NCBI GenBank assembly: GCA_958296195.1
Contig: OY282455.1
Coordinates: 3,038,001 to 3,102,000 of the forward strand
DNA length: 64,000 bases
Source of the DNA: an uncultured Pseudomonadales bacterium
GTDB lineage: Bacteria; Pseudomonadota; Gammaproteobacteria; Pseudomonadales; Azotimanducaceae
Direction: 5' to 3'
Shown here: in pieces, positions 53,183 through 62,356 of the stretch
How positions within the stretch are numbered: the first letter of the stretch is position 1
Layout of the letters: the number at the start of each line of letters is the position of its first letter
Notes under the pieces: generated by a model
Seen by the model: the letters and a program-made list of their open reading frames with translations, nothing else
Databases searched by the model: none
Told to the model about the DNA's origin: nothing
Made by a program: the position numbers and the translations under genes

Positions 53183-54211
53183 ATGGCTTCATTTCCCAAC
53201 GCTCCCGACCAGCTGGACGCCCCTTGGCTATCCGCCGCCTTGGGCTATTCGGTTGAGGACTTCAAGGTCAGCCACTTCAGCGAGGGGGCCGGCGTCGTCG
53301 GCTTGGTCACCCGAGTCCACCTTCGGGCCGCCGAGGGGCCGCCCTCCATCATCGCCAAGTTTCCTTCGCCGGCGGCGGAGAACCGGGCCGTTGCCCACAC
53401 CTACGACATGTACGGGCGCGAAGTCCGCTTCTATCAACAGACCGCCAAGACCATTGGCCTGCGCACTCCCGCCTGCTATTACGCCGACTTTGACGCCAAC
53501 ACCCAAGACTTCGTGCTGTTGATCGAAGACCTGCAGGGCTACCGCATCGGCGATCAGGTAGCCGGATGCTCCCGGGATGAGGCATTGGCGGTCGTCAACG
53601 CCGTCGCGGATCTGCACAGCAGCCTTTGGGATGCGCCGCCGCCGGGCATGCTGTCGCACAACAACCCCATGCAAAGGGACGGCATGATCGCCGGCTTTCA
53701 AGTCGGCTGGCCGGTGGTGACGGAGCATTTCGGCGATCTGTTTTCCCCAAGAGCGCGGGCCGCCGGGAAAAAGATGCCCGATAAGGTGGCTGGGCTTCTG
53801 GAGGAGATGTGCCGCCCTCCGGTATGTCTGTCCCATGCGGACGTGCGGCTGGACAACATCTTCTTCGGCCAGGATGAGGTGGTGCTGGTCGATTGGCAGT
53901 CGGTCTGCACTTCCGCGCCGGAGCAGGACTTGGCCTACTTCGTCACCCAAAGCATTCCGGTGGAGATCCGCGCCACCGAGGACTGGCCGGCCTGCTATCA
54001 AGCCGCATTGGCGCAAAGGGGCGTGGACTACAGCCTCGAACGCTGTCGGGAGCGGTTCCGCACCACCGCCCTGTACCTGCTGTGCTATGCCGTGATCATC
54101 GCCGGCACCCTGGAACTAGGCAACGAACGGGGTCAAGCCCTAGCCCGCACCCTGCTGGGCAACAGCTTAAGCGCCTTGGACGAGATGGACGCCTTTGCCC
54201 TGTTGGAGTAG
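53183..54211 (+). CDS. phosphotransferase family protein (EcKinase/APH-like)
   Basis: About 342 aa of the protein-kinase-like APH/EcKinase fold. LLIEDLQGYRIGDQ is the hinge, CLSHADVRLDNIFFGQDEVVLVDWQ contains the catalytic HxDxxxxN and DW pair. It phosphorylates small molecules; target unknown. The start is uncertain: ATG 53183 gives a normal N-terminus; ATG 53120 lies upstream, overlapping the IS remnant. Confidence 0.82.
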   Translation: MASFPNAPDQLDAPWLSAALGYSVEDFKVSHFSEGAGVVGLVTRVHLRAAEGPPSIIAKFPSPAAENRAVAHTYDMYGREVRFYQQTAKTIGLRTPACYYADFDANTQDFVLLIEDLQGYRIGDQVAGCSRDEALAVVNAVADLHSSLWDAPPPGMLSHNNPMQRDGMIAGFQVGWPVVTEHFGDLFSPRARAAGKKMPDKVAGLLEEMCRPPVCLSHADVRLDNIFFGQDEVVLVDWQSVCTSAPEQDLAYFVTQSIPVEIRATEDWPACYQAALAQRGVDYSLERCRERFRTTALYLLCYAVIIAGTLELGNERGQALARTLLGNSLSALDEMDAFALLE

Positions 54212-54274
54212 CGGCAACGCCGCGATTAGGACCAAGGAGAAGGACGGAGCGCAAAAACGGACCATGCTACGGAT

Positions 54275-55168
54275 CTAGCTTAGGCCCAGTGAGGACGGGG
54301 CGGGAATTAAGCGGTTGATCTCGTCCCTAAGCCGCCGCGCCGCGGCACGGGAGTGTGCGGCGAACTCTTGCCCGGCGGCGCCATAGGCTTCGCCAGTGCC
54401 CCCTAGCTCCTTCCCTTCCGCTTCCGGGTAGAGGACTGAGCGCGAGGCATTGATGACCAGCCCCTGCCCAGCGGCGTCCAAACCGGCAATTAGGGTCTGC
54501 TGCAGGTCACCCCCTTGGGCGCCAATCCCCGGCGTCAACAGAGGCATGGCGCCCACGGCGGCGCGGATCTTCGCCAGCTCCTCCGGATAGGTGGCCGCCG
54601 CCACCAACAGAACATTGCCGCTCCGATTCCAATCCTTGGCCGCCGCGGCAACGCGCAAATAGGCAGGGTCAGCCGCCGGTGCCTTTTGCAGCCAGCCGCT
54701 GCCGGGATTGCTCGTCCGGCAAAGCACGGCCACGCCTCGGTCTGGATACTCCAGGAACGGCCGAACGCTCTCTTCGCCTAGGTAGGGGTTCACCGTCACC
54801 GCGTCCGCGCCGTAGCGCTCGAACGCCTCCTTGGCGTACAAGGCCGCAGTGCTGCCAATGTCGCCGCGCTTGGCGTCCAAAATGACGGGTTTGCCCGGCC
54901 AACTTTGGTGAATGTGAGCGATGACCTCAGCGAGTTGCTCCTCCGCGCCTTCGGCGGCGAAGTGGGCCGCCTGCGGCTTGAAGGCGCAAACCAAGTCGGC
55001 GGTGGCATCGACGATGGCGCAGCAGAATTCCCTCAAACCCGAGGGGGAGTCGCTGAACGGCGGCGGCAAGCGGCTGCGCACCGGGTCCAAGCCCACGCAA
55101 AGGAGGGAGCCGCTGTCGCTCCAAGCCCGCCGCAGTCGATCATGGAAGCCTATCGGACAGGTGGCCAC
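54275..55168 (-). CDS. pyrF: orotidine-5'-phosphate decarboxylase (type 2)
   Basis: About 297 aa. The catalytic block VILDAKRGDIGSTAALYAKEAF is intact and CVGLDPVRSRLPPPF opens the barrel. It makes UMP from OMP. The frame runs to 55552, but only from about 55183 (TTG) or 55168 (GTG) is it homologous; both are non-ATG starts. Immediately upstream of the riboflavin synthase stop. Confidence 0.9.
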   Translation of the reverse strand: MATCPIGFHDRLRRAWSDSGSLLCVGLDPVRSRLPPPFSDSPSGLREFCCAIVDATADLVCAFKPQAAHFAAEGAEEQLAEVIAHIHQSWPGKPVILDAKRGDIGSTAALYAKEAFERYGADAVTVNPYLGEESVRPFLEYPDRGVAVLCRTSNPGSGWLQKAPAADPAYLRVAAAAKDWNRSGNVLLVAAATYPEELAKIRAAVGAMPLLTPGIGAQGGDLQQTLIAGLDAAGQGLVINASRSVLYPEAEGKELGGTGEAYGAAGQEFAAHSRAAARRLRDEINRLIPAPSSLGLS

Positions 55169-55260
55169 GGTGGAGACTACCAAGCCCGGAGGGATTTTGG
55201 ATGAGTGCCTGGCCGCTGGCTGGTTTGAGGCGGCGCAGCGCTGGAGAACCACGGCATGGG

Positions 55261-55911
55261 CTAGCTGGCGGCCGGGACTGCGGAAAGTGCGGAACGGGAA
55301 CGGCCTTGCGCAGCGAGCACCCGCTCCACGGTTTCCACAACCGCGCGGGTTTGCTGATCGATCTCCAAATTGAGCCGGCTGCCGGGCGTTGCCGCACCCA
55401 AGGTGGTTCGGGCAAGGGTTTCCGGAATCAGGCACACTTTGATTCGCTGCTCTTCCGCGTCCACTGCGGCAATGGTCAGGCTGGTGCCGTTGAGGGCGAC
55501 GAACCCCTTGTGGTGCAGGCAACGCATCCATTCCGGCGCCACTCGCAGCCACAGGTTGCGTTCATTGGGGCCGTCCTCCACGGCGTCAACCTTCCCGGTG
55601 CCCTCCACATGCCCCGCGAGCAGGTGGCCGCCGATTTCGTCGCCCATGCGGCAGGAGCGTTCGATGTTGACCCGGCTGCCCGTGGTCAAGGCGCCGAGGT
55701 TGGTGCAGTTCAGGGTCTCACGGACTACATCAAAGCCGGCCCTGTCGTTGCGCAGGCCAGCCACGGTGAGGCAAACGCCATTGACGGCCACCGAGGCCCC
55801 TAGTTGCAGCCCCTCCGCCAAGCCGCCGAGGTCAACCTCCAAGCGTCTTAGGCTAGGCTCATCCGCGGTGGCCGCCACTTCGCATAGACCCTGCACAATT
55901 CCGGTGAACAT
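55261..55911 (-). CDS. ribE: riboflavin synthase alpha subunit
   Basis: 216 aa with two lumazine-binding repeats: MFTGIVQGLCEV...NGVCLTV and LLAGHVEGTGKVDAV...LNGTSLTI. It makes riboflavin from two molecules of 6,7-dimethyl-8-ribityllumazine. No other rib genes are in the window. It is 93 bp upstream of pyrF on the same strand. Confidence 0.94.
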   Translation of the reverse strand: MFTGIVQGLCEVAATADEPSLRRLEVDLGGLAEGLQLGASVAVNGVCLTVAGLRNDRAGFDVVRETLNCTNLGALTTGSRVNIERSCRMGDEIGGHLLAGHVEGTGKVDAVEDGPNERNLWLRVAPEWMRCLHHKGFVALNGTSLTIAAVDAEEQRIKVCLIPETLARTTLGAATPGSRLNLEIDQQTRAVVETVERVLAAQGRSRSALSAVPAAS

Positions 55912-56010
55912 GACTTACAGGCCTCTCAAGCGCAACCCGCTAACCCCGAGGGAATGGGGCCGCCTCCGTGCCAACGCTGAGGCTTAGACGGCGCTTCGCC
56001 CTAAGCACAA

Positions 56011-57345
56011 TCAACTGGCGGCTTGGAGATGCCTCCGACGCTCAGCTTCGCGATCGATGTAGGTGATCCACTGCTGGCAAACGCGTTGATTGGAGTCATC
56101 CCGCACCCGCCGGGATTCGTTGCGGCAGGACACGAAGGAGGACCGCGCAGGGGACAGGCGGTCCCGGTTGTATTCGCACATGCCCTGGATGATGTGGATA
56201 CTCTGCACCTTGCGCAGCCCGCCCTTATCCAGCGCAGAGGCGGCGGCGGTTACGCACTCCTTGAATTTTTCGTCCTCCAAGTACAGCTGCGCCAAGCTCT
56301 CGTATATGCGCCCGTCTTCGGAGAGTTTGGCCGCCTCCTCAAAAACGGGAATGGCTTGGTCAACCTCTTGAGAGAGTTGGAAAGCCTGCCCATAGGCGCG
56401 CAGGTTCCTGTCGGTGCGCTCGATGACCTCTTCAGCAAAACCCTGCTTGAGAACGCGGACCGCCCTAATCGGCACATCATCCTGCATCAACAGACCGGCC
56501 AAGGTGGTGAGGTCCGACTCCTTGGTCAAGTACCCCGCTTCATAGGCGGCCATCATGGTGAAGATCTGCTGCTTTTCCATGCCCTCCTGGCCCTGAATGC
56601 CGGCCAGCCTCAGCCAGTACTCTCGCTTGGGGAAGTCCCGCACCAGTATTTCCAAGGTCTCCAAGACCTTTGGCCAATTTTCTTGCTCGAAGTACAGATA
56701 GTTCAGCAACGCCCACCAATTCTCCTTGACGTCGGTGCCCCGGTCCTGAGCCACGGCGATGCCGGTTTCGATCTGCCGTATGGCGTTTGCGTAGTCCTCC
56801 ATCTGGTAATAGACCTGGCCCATGAAGATGCGCGGTTCCGGCCCCGGATTTTGCGCCTTGGAGATCCAAGTCTCCATGTAGCGCAGGGCGTCCCGATAGC
56901 GCTCATCAACAAAACTTAGCTGCGCCAAGGTATAGAGGGTGGTCGTCTCCAGCCCTTCGGGAATGTCCTCCCCTTGGGCAAGCACGGTTTGGTAGTGCTG
57001 AATGGCCTTCGGGTAGTCCTCCTTGGAGAAGTGGATGAACCCCAGCATGTTGTGGATCTGGCCGATTTCATTGCCGTTGTATCTACGGCTACGATCAAGC
57101 ATGCCTTCGAGCGCGGCTTGGGCGCCGTTGAGGTCCTTGGCGTCAATGAACTCTTGGGCCTCCGCCAGCTTCTTGAAGGTCGCCTCACTCATGGAAGGCA
57201 CCCGTCGGGTCTTGTGCTGACGTTGCTCGCCTTCAGCCGATTGGCCCCAAGCCGTCGGCGCGACGCCGGGCGCCAAGGGCAGCCCCACCAGCCAAGCCGC
57301 AACCAAGGCAAAAGCCAGCCGGCACCCTCGCTTCGTGCTTGCCAT
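56011..57345 (-). CDS. TPR protein of the TonB energy-transduction cluster
   Basis: 444 aa with a signal peptide (MASTKRGCRLAFALVAAWLV, cleaved near WGQS) and TPR repeats: QAALEGMLDRSRRYNGNEIGQIHNMLGFIHFSKEDYPKAIQHYQTVL is a clear example. The start is ATG 57345, with AGGAG 7 bp upstream, not the TTG at 57366. It is last in a DUF3450-ExbB-ExbB-ExbD-TonB operon, so it likely works with TonB in the periplasm. Confidence 0.87.
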   Translation of the reverse strand: MASTKRGCRLAFALVAAWLVGLPLAPGVAPTAWGQSAEGEQRQHKTRRVPSMSEATFKKLAEAQEFIDAKDLNGAQAALEGMLDRSRRYNGNEIGQIHNMLGFIHFSKEDYPKAIQHYQTVLAQGEDIPEGLETTTLYTLAQLSFVDERYRDALRYMETWISKAQNPGPEPRIFMGQVYYQMEDYANAIRQIETGIAVAQDRGTDVKENWWALLNYLYFEQENWPKVLETLEILVRDFPKREYWLRLAGIQGQEGMEKQQIFTMMAAYEAGYLTKESDLTTLAGLLMQDDVPIRAVRVLKQGFAEEVIERTDRNLRAYGQAFQLSQEVDQAIPVFEEAAKLSEDGRIYESLAQLYLEDEKFKECVTAAASALDKGGLRKVQSIHIIQGMCEYNRDRLSPARSSFVSCRNESRRVRDDSNQRVCQQWITYIDREAERRRHLQAAS

Positions 57346-57362
57346 AAGCATGCTCCTAAGCC

Positions 57363-57968
57363 TCAATTATCCTGCAACTCGAAAGTGATCCGGTTGCGCA
57401 CCCCAGCCACGTCTATGGGTTCACCATTGACCACCTTCGGCTTGTATTTGAACTTCAAGGCGGCATTGAGGGCGGCTCGGTCAAAGATGCCCGGCGGCTT
57501 GGACTCCAAAACCACGGGGTCACGCACCGCACCGGTGCGGGTAACCACAAACTCAAGCAAAACATAGCCTTCAATGCCCCGGGTTTGCGCCCGACGGGGA
57601 TACACGGGCGCCACCTTGACGATGGGCAAGTATTCGCCGTCCGAACTGAAGCCGGCCCCGTGATCGATGGAGAGCTCCACATCAACATTGACCTGGCTGA
57701 TGTCAATGCCCTGGGACTGAGAACTGGCGTCGAAGGTCGCCTTGGGCTTGTTCGGAGGCGGCTCGTCCGGCGGCGGTGGCGGCTTGGGCTTGCGCAGCTT
57801 GGTCTCAATCGCCATTTCCTCCTCAACGCGGACGAAATCGACAATTCTGCCCTGGATGCTTTCGTCAAACGGGCTCTTGTCGCTCTTTATCAGGGCCTGC
57901 ATAACCAGAAACAGCACAAAGGTGGCCACCACCCCCAGCGCCACCGAGAAACCGAAACGCGCAACCAT
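57363..57968 (-). CDS. tonB: TonB energy transducer
   Basis: 201 aa. One N-terminal helix (VALGVVATFVLFLVMQALI), a Pro-rich segment (RKPKPPPPPDEPPPNKPK) and a C-terminal TonB domain, PVYPRRAQTRGIEGYVLLEFVVTRTGAVRDPVVL. It transmits energy to outer-membrane receptors such as the one at 18-20 kb. 1 bp after exbD. Confidence 0.93.
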   Translation of the reverse strand: MVARFGFSVALGVVATFVLFLVMQALIKSDKSPFDESIQGRIVDFVRVEEEMAIETKLRKPKPPPPPDEPPPNKPKATFDASSQSQGIDISQVNVDVELSIDHGAGFSSDGEYLPIVKVAPVYPRRAQTRGIEGYVLLEFVVTRTGAVRDPVVLESKPPGIFDRAALNAALKFKYKPKVVNGEPIDVAGVRNRITFELQDN

Positions 57969-57969
57969 G

Positions 57970-58377
57970 CTATGCCTCCGTGGAAACAGCGATCTGGGTC
58001 ATCCCAGCGGCCCGGGCCGCGGACAACACCGTCTTGAGTTGTTCGTATTTGGCGTGGCGGTCTGATTGAATGACCAAGCCGCCCTTGGGATTCTCCGCAT
58101 GCAGGCGCTCGATGTGGGCGCGCACCGCCGCCGCATCCACCTTACGCTTGTCAATCCAAATGTCGCCGTTGGGGCCGATGGCGACCAAGACGCTCACCGT
58201 GGGCTTCTGCATCCCGGTCTCCGCTTCGGGCCGCAAGACGTCGATGCCGGCCTGCTTGATGAAGGTGGCCGTCACAATGAAGAAGATCAGCATGATGAAC
58301 ACCACATCAAGCATGGGCGTCAAATTGATGTCCGACTCCTCGTCGGAGCGGGAGAACCGGTTTGCTTGGCGGGCCAT
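57970..58377 (-). CDS. exbD: ExbD/TolR family protein
   Basis: 135 aa. A single membrane helix (VVFIMLIFFIVTATFIK) follows the conserved NLTPMLD with its functional Asp near the membrane. The C-terminal domain is periplasmic. Part of the ExbB-ExbD-TonB proton-driven complex. Confidence 0.95.
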   Translation of the reverse strand: MARQANRFSRSDEESDINLTPMLDVVFIMLIFFIVTATFIKQAGIDVLRPEAETGMQKPTVSVLVAIGPNGDIWIDKRKVDAAAVRAHIERLHAENPKGGLVIQSDRHAKYEQLKTVLSAARAAGMTQIAVSTEA

Positions 58378-58429
58378 TTCAATCCCCTCCTGACAATTCG
58401 CCTTCCTTTACCCGGCCACAGCCAACCAC

Positions 58430-58948
58430 TCAATGATCCATGGTCAGGTGGTCTTCAAAGAGCTCGATTTCAAAATCCACCTTGCGCTTCACGAAGGTGC
58501 TTCCGAACAGGCCGGACAACGAAGCAACCATGCCGCACATGGTGGGTATGGTCGCCATGGAAACGCCGGCGGCCATGGAGCGGGCGTTGCCGCCGTGCGT
58601 GGCCATGGCGTCAAACACCGAGATCATGCCCGTCACGGTGCCCAATAGACCCAACAGGGGGCAGAGGGTGACGCAGGTCTGAATCAGCGGCAGATTGCCG
58701 GTGATCCGGTCCGCCGCTTCGGAAATGATCCTGTCCCGAATCTGGTGGGCGCTCCAGGAGCGCCGCTCCGGACGGCCTTCCCACAGGTCCGTCGCCTCGG
58801 ACACAACCGTCTTGTGCTGGTTGGTGAAGTACCAAACCCGCTCAAAAATCAGCGTCCACATCAAGAAGGTCAGGGCGGCAATGAGATACAGCACATTGCC
58901 GCCCTGCTCCACGAACTGGACGATGGCGAGATAGGCGTCACCTAGCAT
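58430..58948 (-). CDS. exbB: ExbB/TolQ family protein, short form
   Basis: 172 aa with three helices; the conserved segment CPLLGLLGTVTGMISVFDAM is between helix 2 and 3 of MotA/TolQ/ExbB proteins. It pairs with the ExbD gene downstream. A second, larger ExbB-like gene lies 9 bp upstream, so the complex may use two ExbB types. Confidence 0.93.
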   Translation of the reverse strand: MLGDAYLAIVQFVEQGGNVLYLIAALTFLMWTLIFERVWYFTNQHKTVVSEATDLWEGRPERRSWSAHQIRDRIISEAADRITGNLPLIQTCVTLCPLLGLLGTVTGMISVFDAMATHGGNARSMAAGVSMATIPTMCGMVASLSGLFGSTFVKRKVDFEIELFEDHLTMDH

Positions 58949-58957
58949 GATGCGAGA

Positions 58958-60439
58958 CTACCCCAGCGCATGGCCCGTCTTTTCCGCATGCTCGGCGATG
59001 ATGCCTTGGGTTTGCTCCTCCAGCACATGAATGACCGACCGACTGCGCTGCGCGACAATGGCGTGCAGCAGCGTCGTGGGGATGGCCACGCACAAGCCGA
59101 GCACCGTGGTCATCAAGGCGGTGGAAATGCCCCCGGCCATGGTCTTGGGATCCCCCGTGCCGAACAGGGTAATGGCTTGGAAGGTGAGGATCATGCCGAT
59201 CACGGTGCCGAGCAGGCCAACCAAGGGCGCAACCACCGATATCACCTGAATCAGCGTGATGTTGCGGGTGATGGTCGGCGTTTCGACGAGAATCGCCTCG
59301 CCCAGCTTCAACTCCAAGGTTTCGACGTCAACGGAGGTGTTTTGGCGATAGACGTTGAGCACCCGGCCCAAGGGATTGTCGTCACTGGGCGTCTCAGAAC
59401 GCTTTTGCGCATTCACCTTGGTACCGACGATGGAAAGGGTGACCAAGCGTTCTATGGCCAAGAGCACGCCGACGATGCCGCCAAGGATGATCACGGCGCC
59501 CACATAGCCGCCCTGGCCATCGCAAAACGGCAGGTAGCATTCGCCGTTGGCGATGCCGCCGAACAGGGAGCCGACCCGCTCACCAACCGTGGCGGCCTGA
59601 ATGAGCAACGCCAGCAAGGAGCCGCGGGTTGGGTCAACCGCAAAGGAGACCACCTCGCCGGGTTCGGCCTCCTCAAGGTCCTCAACCGTATTGGTGAAGC
59701 GCGCCGATGGTTGACGCGGCAAATCGGCTAAGCTGCCGTCGTGGGGGTCGTAATTGAGGTACTCCCCATCGGCGATCAGGGCGAAGGCGCCGACGCGCAC
59801 CACCTCCATGTCCTCGTGGTCCCCGTTGGCGCGGATGACTGTCCCGGGGAAGCGGCTGACGCGGCCGGATTCCGTCATTTCCCGCTGCAGTTCAAACCAG
59901 AGTGTTTCCATTTCCTCAATGGTGGCTAGCTGGCTGGCGGTGCCCATCTTCGCCGCCAATTCGCCAAGCCAATCGCCCCGGTTGGGAAACTGCGCCGAAA
60001 TGAGCGAGCCTTCAAACAGGCCTCGCGTGTCCCCGGCGACCTGCTGCAGCACCCCAAAGAGCTCCCGCAGGGAGCCAAGACGCTCATCTAGCTGCTCCTG
60101 CAGTGCGCCGATGCGGATTTCGTTCTCGTCAAACTGGGTCTCCAGCTGGTTGGAACGCCGCTCTTCCCGGGACCGCTCCGCCTTGGCGTTGGCCAGCATC
60201 TGCGCCTGCTGCGCCTTGTCGTTCTGGAAGCGCTGCTCCCGCTGGCGGTGCTCGGCGGACTCGACCACTCGGCGCTCATCCACGAGACGCAGCAGATCGT
60301 CCAAGCTGGAAGCTTGGTTGACCTGCAAGGTGCTCTCCCCTTGACCGGCGGCTTCCTCGGCCAACGCCAGCGAAGCCGTGAACAGGCCCGCCCCAATGAG
60401 CGCGGCGCCGACCGCTATGCAACGATTGAACAATTTCAT
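58958..60439 (-). CDS. large ExbB/TolQ protein with periplasmic N-terminal domain
   Basis: 493 aa. A signal peptide (MKLFNRCIAVGAALIGAGLFTASLALAEE) and a coiled-coil periplasmic domain (residues about 40-270) precede the ExbB/TolQ part, IQVISVVAPLVGLLGTVIGMILTFQAI. This is the MotA/TolQ/ExbB form seen in DUF3450 clusters. Start is ATG 60439 with GGAGG 10 bp upstream, instead of the TTG at 60448. Confidence 0.92.
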   Translation of the reverse strand: MKLFNRCIAVGAALIGAGLFTASLALAEEAAGQGESTLQVNQASSLDDLLRLVDERRVVESAEHRQREQRFQNDKAQQAQMLANAKAERSREERRSNQLETQFDENEIRIGALQEQLDERLGSLRELFGVLQQVAGDTRGLFEGSLISAQFPNRGDWLGELAAKMGTASQLATIEEMETLWFELQREMTESGRVSRFPGTVIRANGDHEDMEVVRVGAFALIADGEYLNYDPHDGSLADLPRQPSARFTNTVEDLEEAEPGEVVSFAVDPTRGSLLALLIQAATVGERVGSLFGGIANGECYLPFCDGQGGYVGAVIILGGIVGVLLAIERLVTLSIVGTKVNAQKRSETPSDDNPLGRVLNVYRQNTSVDVETLELKLGEAILVETPTITRNITLIQVISVVAPLVGLLGTVIGMILTFQAITLFGTGDPKTMAGGISTALMTTVLGLCVAIPTTLLHAIVAQRSRSVIHVLEEQTQGIIAEHAEKTGHALG

Positions 60440-60444
60440 CGATC

Positions 60445-61215
60445 TCAAGCCTCCGGTCCGGTGATGGGCAGCATCAGCATGTCCACCGAAAGTTGTTTGC
60501 GCGCCATGCGTATGCCGTTGCGCACTGGCGTGGTGAACTCATCGCCAAGCACCTCCCAAGACCCGCTCTCCTTGTTCCACATGCCGGTTTCGGTGCCGTC
60601 AGGCGTCTGGAAGACCAAGGCGACCCGCCCCACCTTCAGCACGTCCGCCTTGCGGTCCACGCCGTCGATGTTGATGGTATCGGCATAGGTCTCCATGGTC
60701 CGTCCGTACTCATTCTCGATCTGAAAGGCGCGCAGCACCTGGGAAAATTGTTCCGAGACAGCCACATCCGCCCGATCCATCATTTCCCGCAGCCGCTCAA
60801 TGCGCTCGTTCCGCTCATCGAGCAGAAAGGGCAGGTCCAAGCTCACGAACTGCTCCAGACCGTCAATCATGCGCAGCATTAGGGGCGTGATCTGCCGTTC
60901 GATCACGGTGACCTCGGTGATGGACTCCCCAAGTTGAGCCATTTCCGAGTCCTGAGCCCGAATCTGCTTGGCCACCTGCCGGTTATAGACCCGTAGCCCC
61001 TCCACCTCCTTAAGCACCGTTTTGTACTCGTTCAGGAGTTTGTGCGTTTCCTCCGAAAGCTCGTCGATTCTGGCTTGGGAGGTCTTGGCTTGCTGGTTGA
61101 TCCTTTCCGCCACCTGATAAATGTCCGCAAGCGTGGCCGCCGCTGCGGTGCCGAAGAAGCTTAGGCCCACCAACAGGGCCACCGCCGGCAGCCAATGGTT
61201 GCGCTTGTTCCTCAT
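60445..61215 (-). CDS. DUF3450 periplasmic protein
   Basis: 256 aa. A signal peptide (residues 1-26) and a long coiled-coil region (QAKTSQARIDELSEETHKLLNEYKTVLKEVEGL) match DUF3450 (TtpC-linked) proteins. It is the first gene of the TonB cluster; AGGAGG lies just before the ATG. Its role is unknown, but its place in the operon and the large ExbB protein are conserved in gammaproteobacteria. Confidence 0.9.
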   Translation of the reverse strand: MRNKRNHWLPAVALLVGLSFFGTAAAATLADIYQVAERINQQAKTSQARIDELSEETHKLLNEYKTVLKEVEGLRVYNRQVAKQIRAQDSEMAQLGESITEVTVIERQITPLMLRMIDGLEQFVSLDLPFLLDERNERIERLREMMDRADVAVSEQFSQVLRAFQIENEYGRTMETYADTINIDGVDRKADVLKVGRVALVFQTPDGTETGMWNKESGSWEVLGDEFTTPVRNGIRMARKQLSVDMLMLPITGPEA

Positions 61216-61487
61216 TTGTTCCTCCTAGGAATAACGAAACTTCCCGCCACGAGGCCAATGGCGCACCTTGGCGAACCACGGAGACCCTTGCCATCCACCG
61301 GCAAGCCCCTGCTAAGCATCGACGCTTGGCCCGTTCCCGGAGGGCGAACGCTCAAGACGCCCTTAGCAGAGAAAAAATTGCGGGCCATTCCCACCCCCTT
61401 GTTTGCAAGGCCGGCCAAGCATCAACAAACGATTTTCGGTTGTCAAGGCAATTGCATACACAAAAGTAGTTTGCGCGGCAAGCGCCC
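61216..61487. other. intergenic region with candidate promoter
   Basis: 272 bp with no supportable gene. Read on the minus strand it contains TTGACA near 61444 followed by an AT-rich segment, a plausible promoter for the DUF3450-TonB operon. No terminator was identified. Confidence 0.3.
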
Positions 61488-62159
61488 TCACGCAAGCTGC
61501 TCCTGAAAGAAATCCAGGGTGCGGCGACGCGCCAAAGCGGCGCTCTCGGCGTCAAAACTGCTGCGGTGATCGCAGTTGAACCCGTGGTCTGCGGGGTAAA
61601 CATGGATGGGAATGCCGGGCTGGGCGACCCTGATCTTCTCCACGTCGGACAAGGGTATGTGGGGGTCAAGCTCGCCGAAGTGCATGATGACCGGGCAGTT
61701 CGGCGAGCGCTGCGCCTCGCCGGCAACGCCGCCGCCGTAGTAGGAGGCCGCCGCCGCCACGCCCTTGAGTTCGCTGGCGGACAGCCAAGCAAGCAGGCCG
61801 CCGAAGCAGTAGCCGACCACGCCGACCCGACCGTAGGTGGCGGCGCAGTCAACAGCCGCCTGCAAATCGGCCAGGGTGTTCGGCATTCGCAGTTTCTGGA
61901 AAGCGATCGCAATGCCGCGGGCCATGTCGTCCGCTTCGTAGCCCAGTTCGACATCGGCCTGCACTCGGTCGAATATCTGCGGCGCCACCGCGGCGTAACC
62001 CGCCTGCGCGTAGCCCTCGGCGACCTCCCGAATGTGGCCGTTGACGCCGAATATCTCCTGAATGACGACGAGGCCGGCCTTGGGCTCGCCCTGGGGCAGC
62101 GCCTCCCAAGCGCCGAATTCGAACCCGTCAGCGGAGCCCAGCCTGATCGGCTTGCCCAT
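61488..62159 (-). CDS. dienelactone hydrolase family protein
   Basis: About 223 aa, alpha/beta hydrolase. The nucleophile is Cys in GVVGYCFGGLLAW, as in dienelactone hydrolase; the Asp is in FGELDPHIPL and the His in HGFNCDHRSSFD. It hydrolyses lactones or other esters; no chlorocatechol pathway is present. ATG 62159 has AGGGGA 8 bp upstream and is preferred to 62168. Confidence 0.87.
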   Translation of the reverse strand: MGKPIRLGSADGFEFGAWEALPQGEPKAGLVVIQEIFGVNGHIREVAEGYAQAGYAAVAPQIFDRVQADVELGYEADDMARGIAIAFQKLRMPNTLADLQAAVDCAATYGRVGVVGYCFGGLLAWLSASELKGVAAAASYYGGGVAGEAQRSPNCPVIMHFGELDPHIPLSDVEKIRVAQPGIPIHVYPADHGFNCDHRSSFDAESAALARRRTLDFFQEQLA

Positions 62160-62356
62160 GCACACCATCCCCTACTTACGGCTAAAGCTTTTTAACCTTA
62201 CCCCAACTTGCTTCGTGCGAACGGGGAAAATGCCTAATTCCAGAAGAATTCCACTATTTGGCACTCAGTCCTCAGCCCGGCCCGTTCGTGTTTGCTTCAC
62301 GGAATCGTCATAATTCCTCCTTGTAATCCTTTCATTTTCGGCCGCGGCAACCAGTC

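Noticed and set aside
55169..55552. N-terminal extension of the pyrF frame
   Set aside because: The stretch is unlike any PyrF and overlaps the riboflavin synthase gene, so the true start is near 55168-55183.
62290..62350. pho box upstream of phoB
   Set aside because: Only weak repeats such as TCGTCAT and TTTCAT are seen; not close enough to the 11-bp repeat to support.
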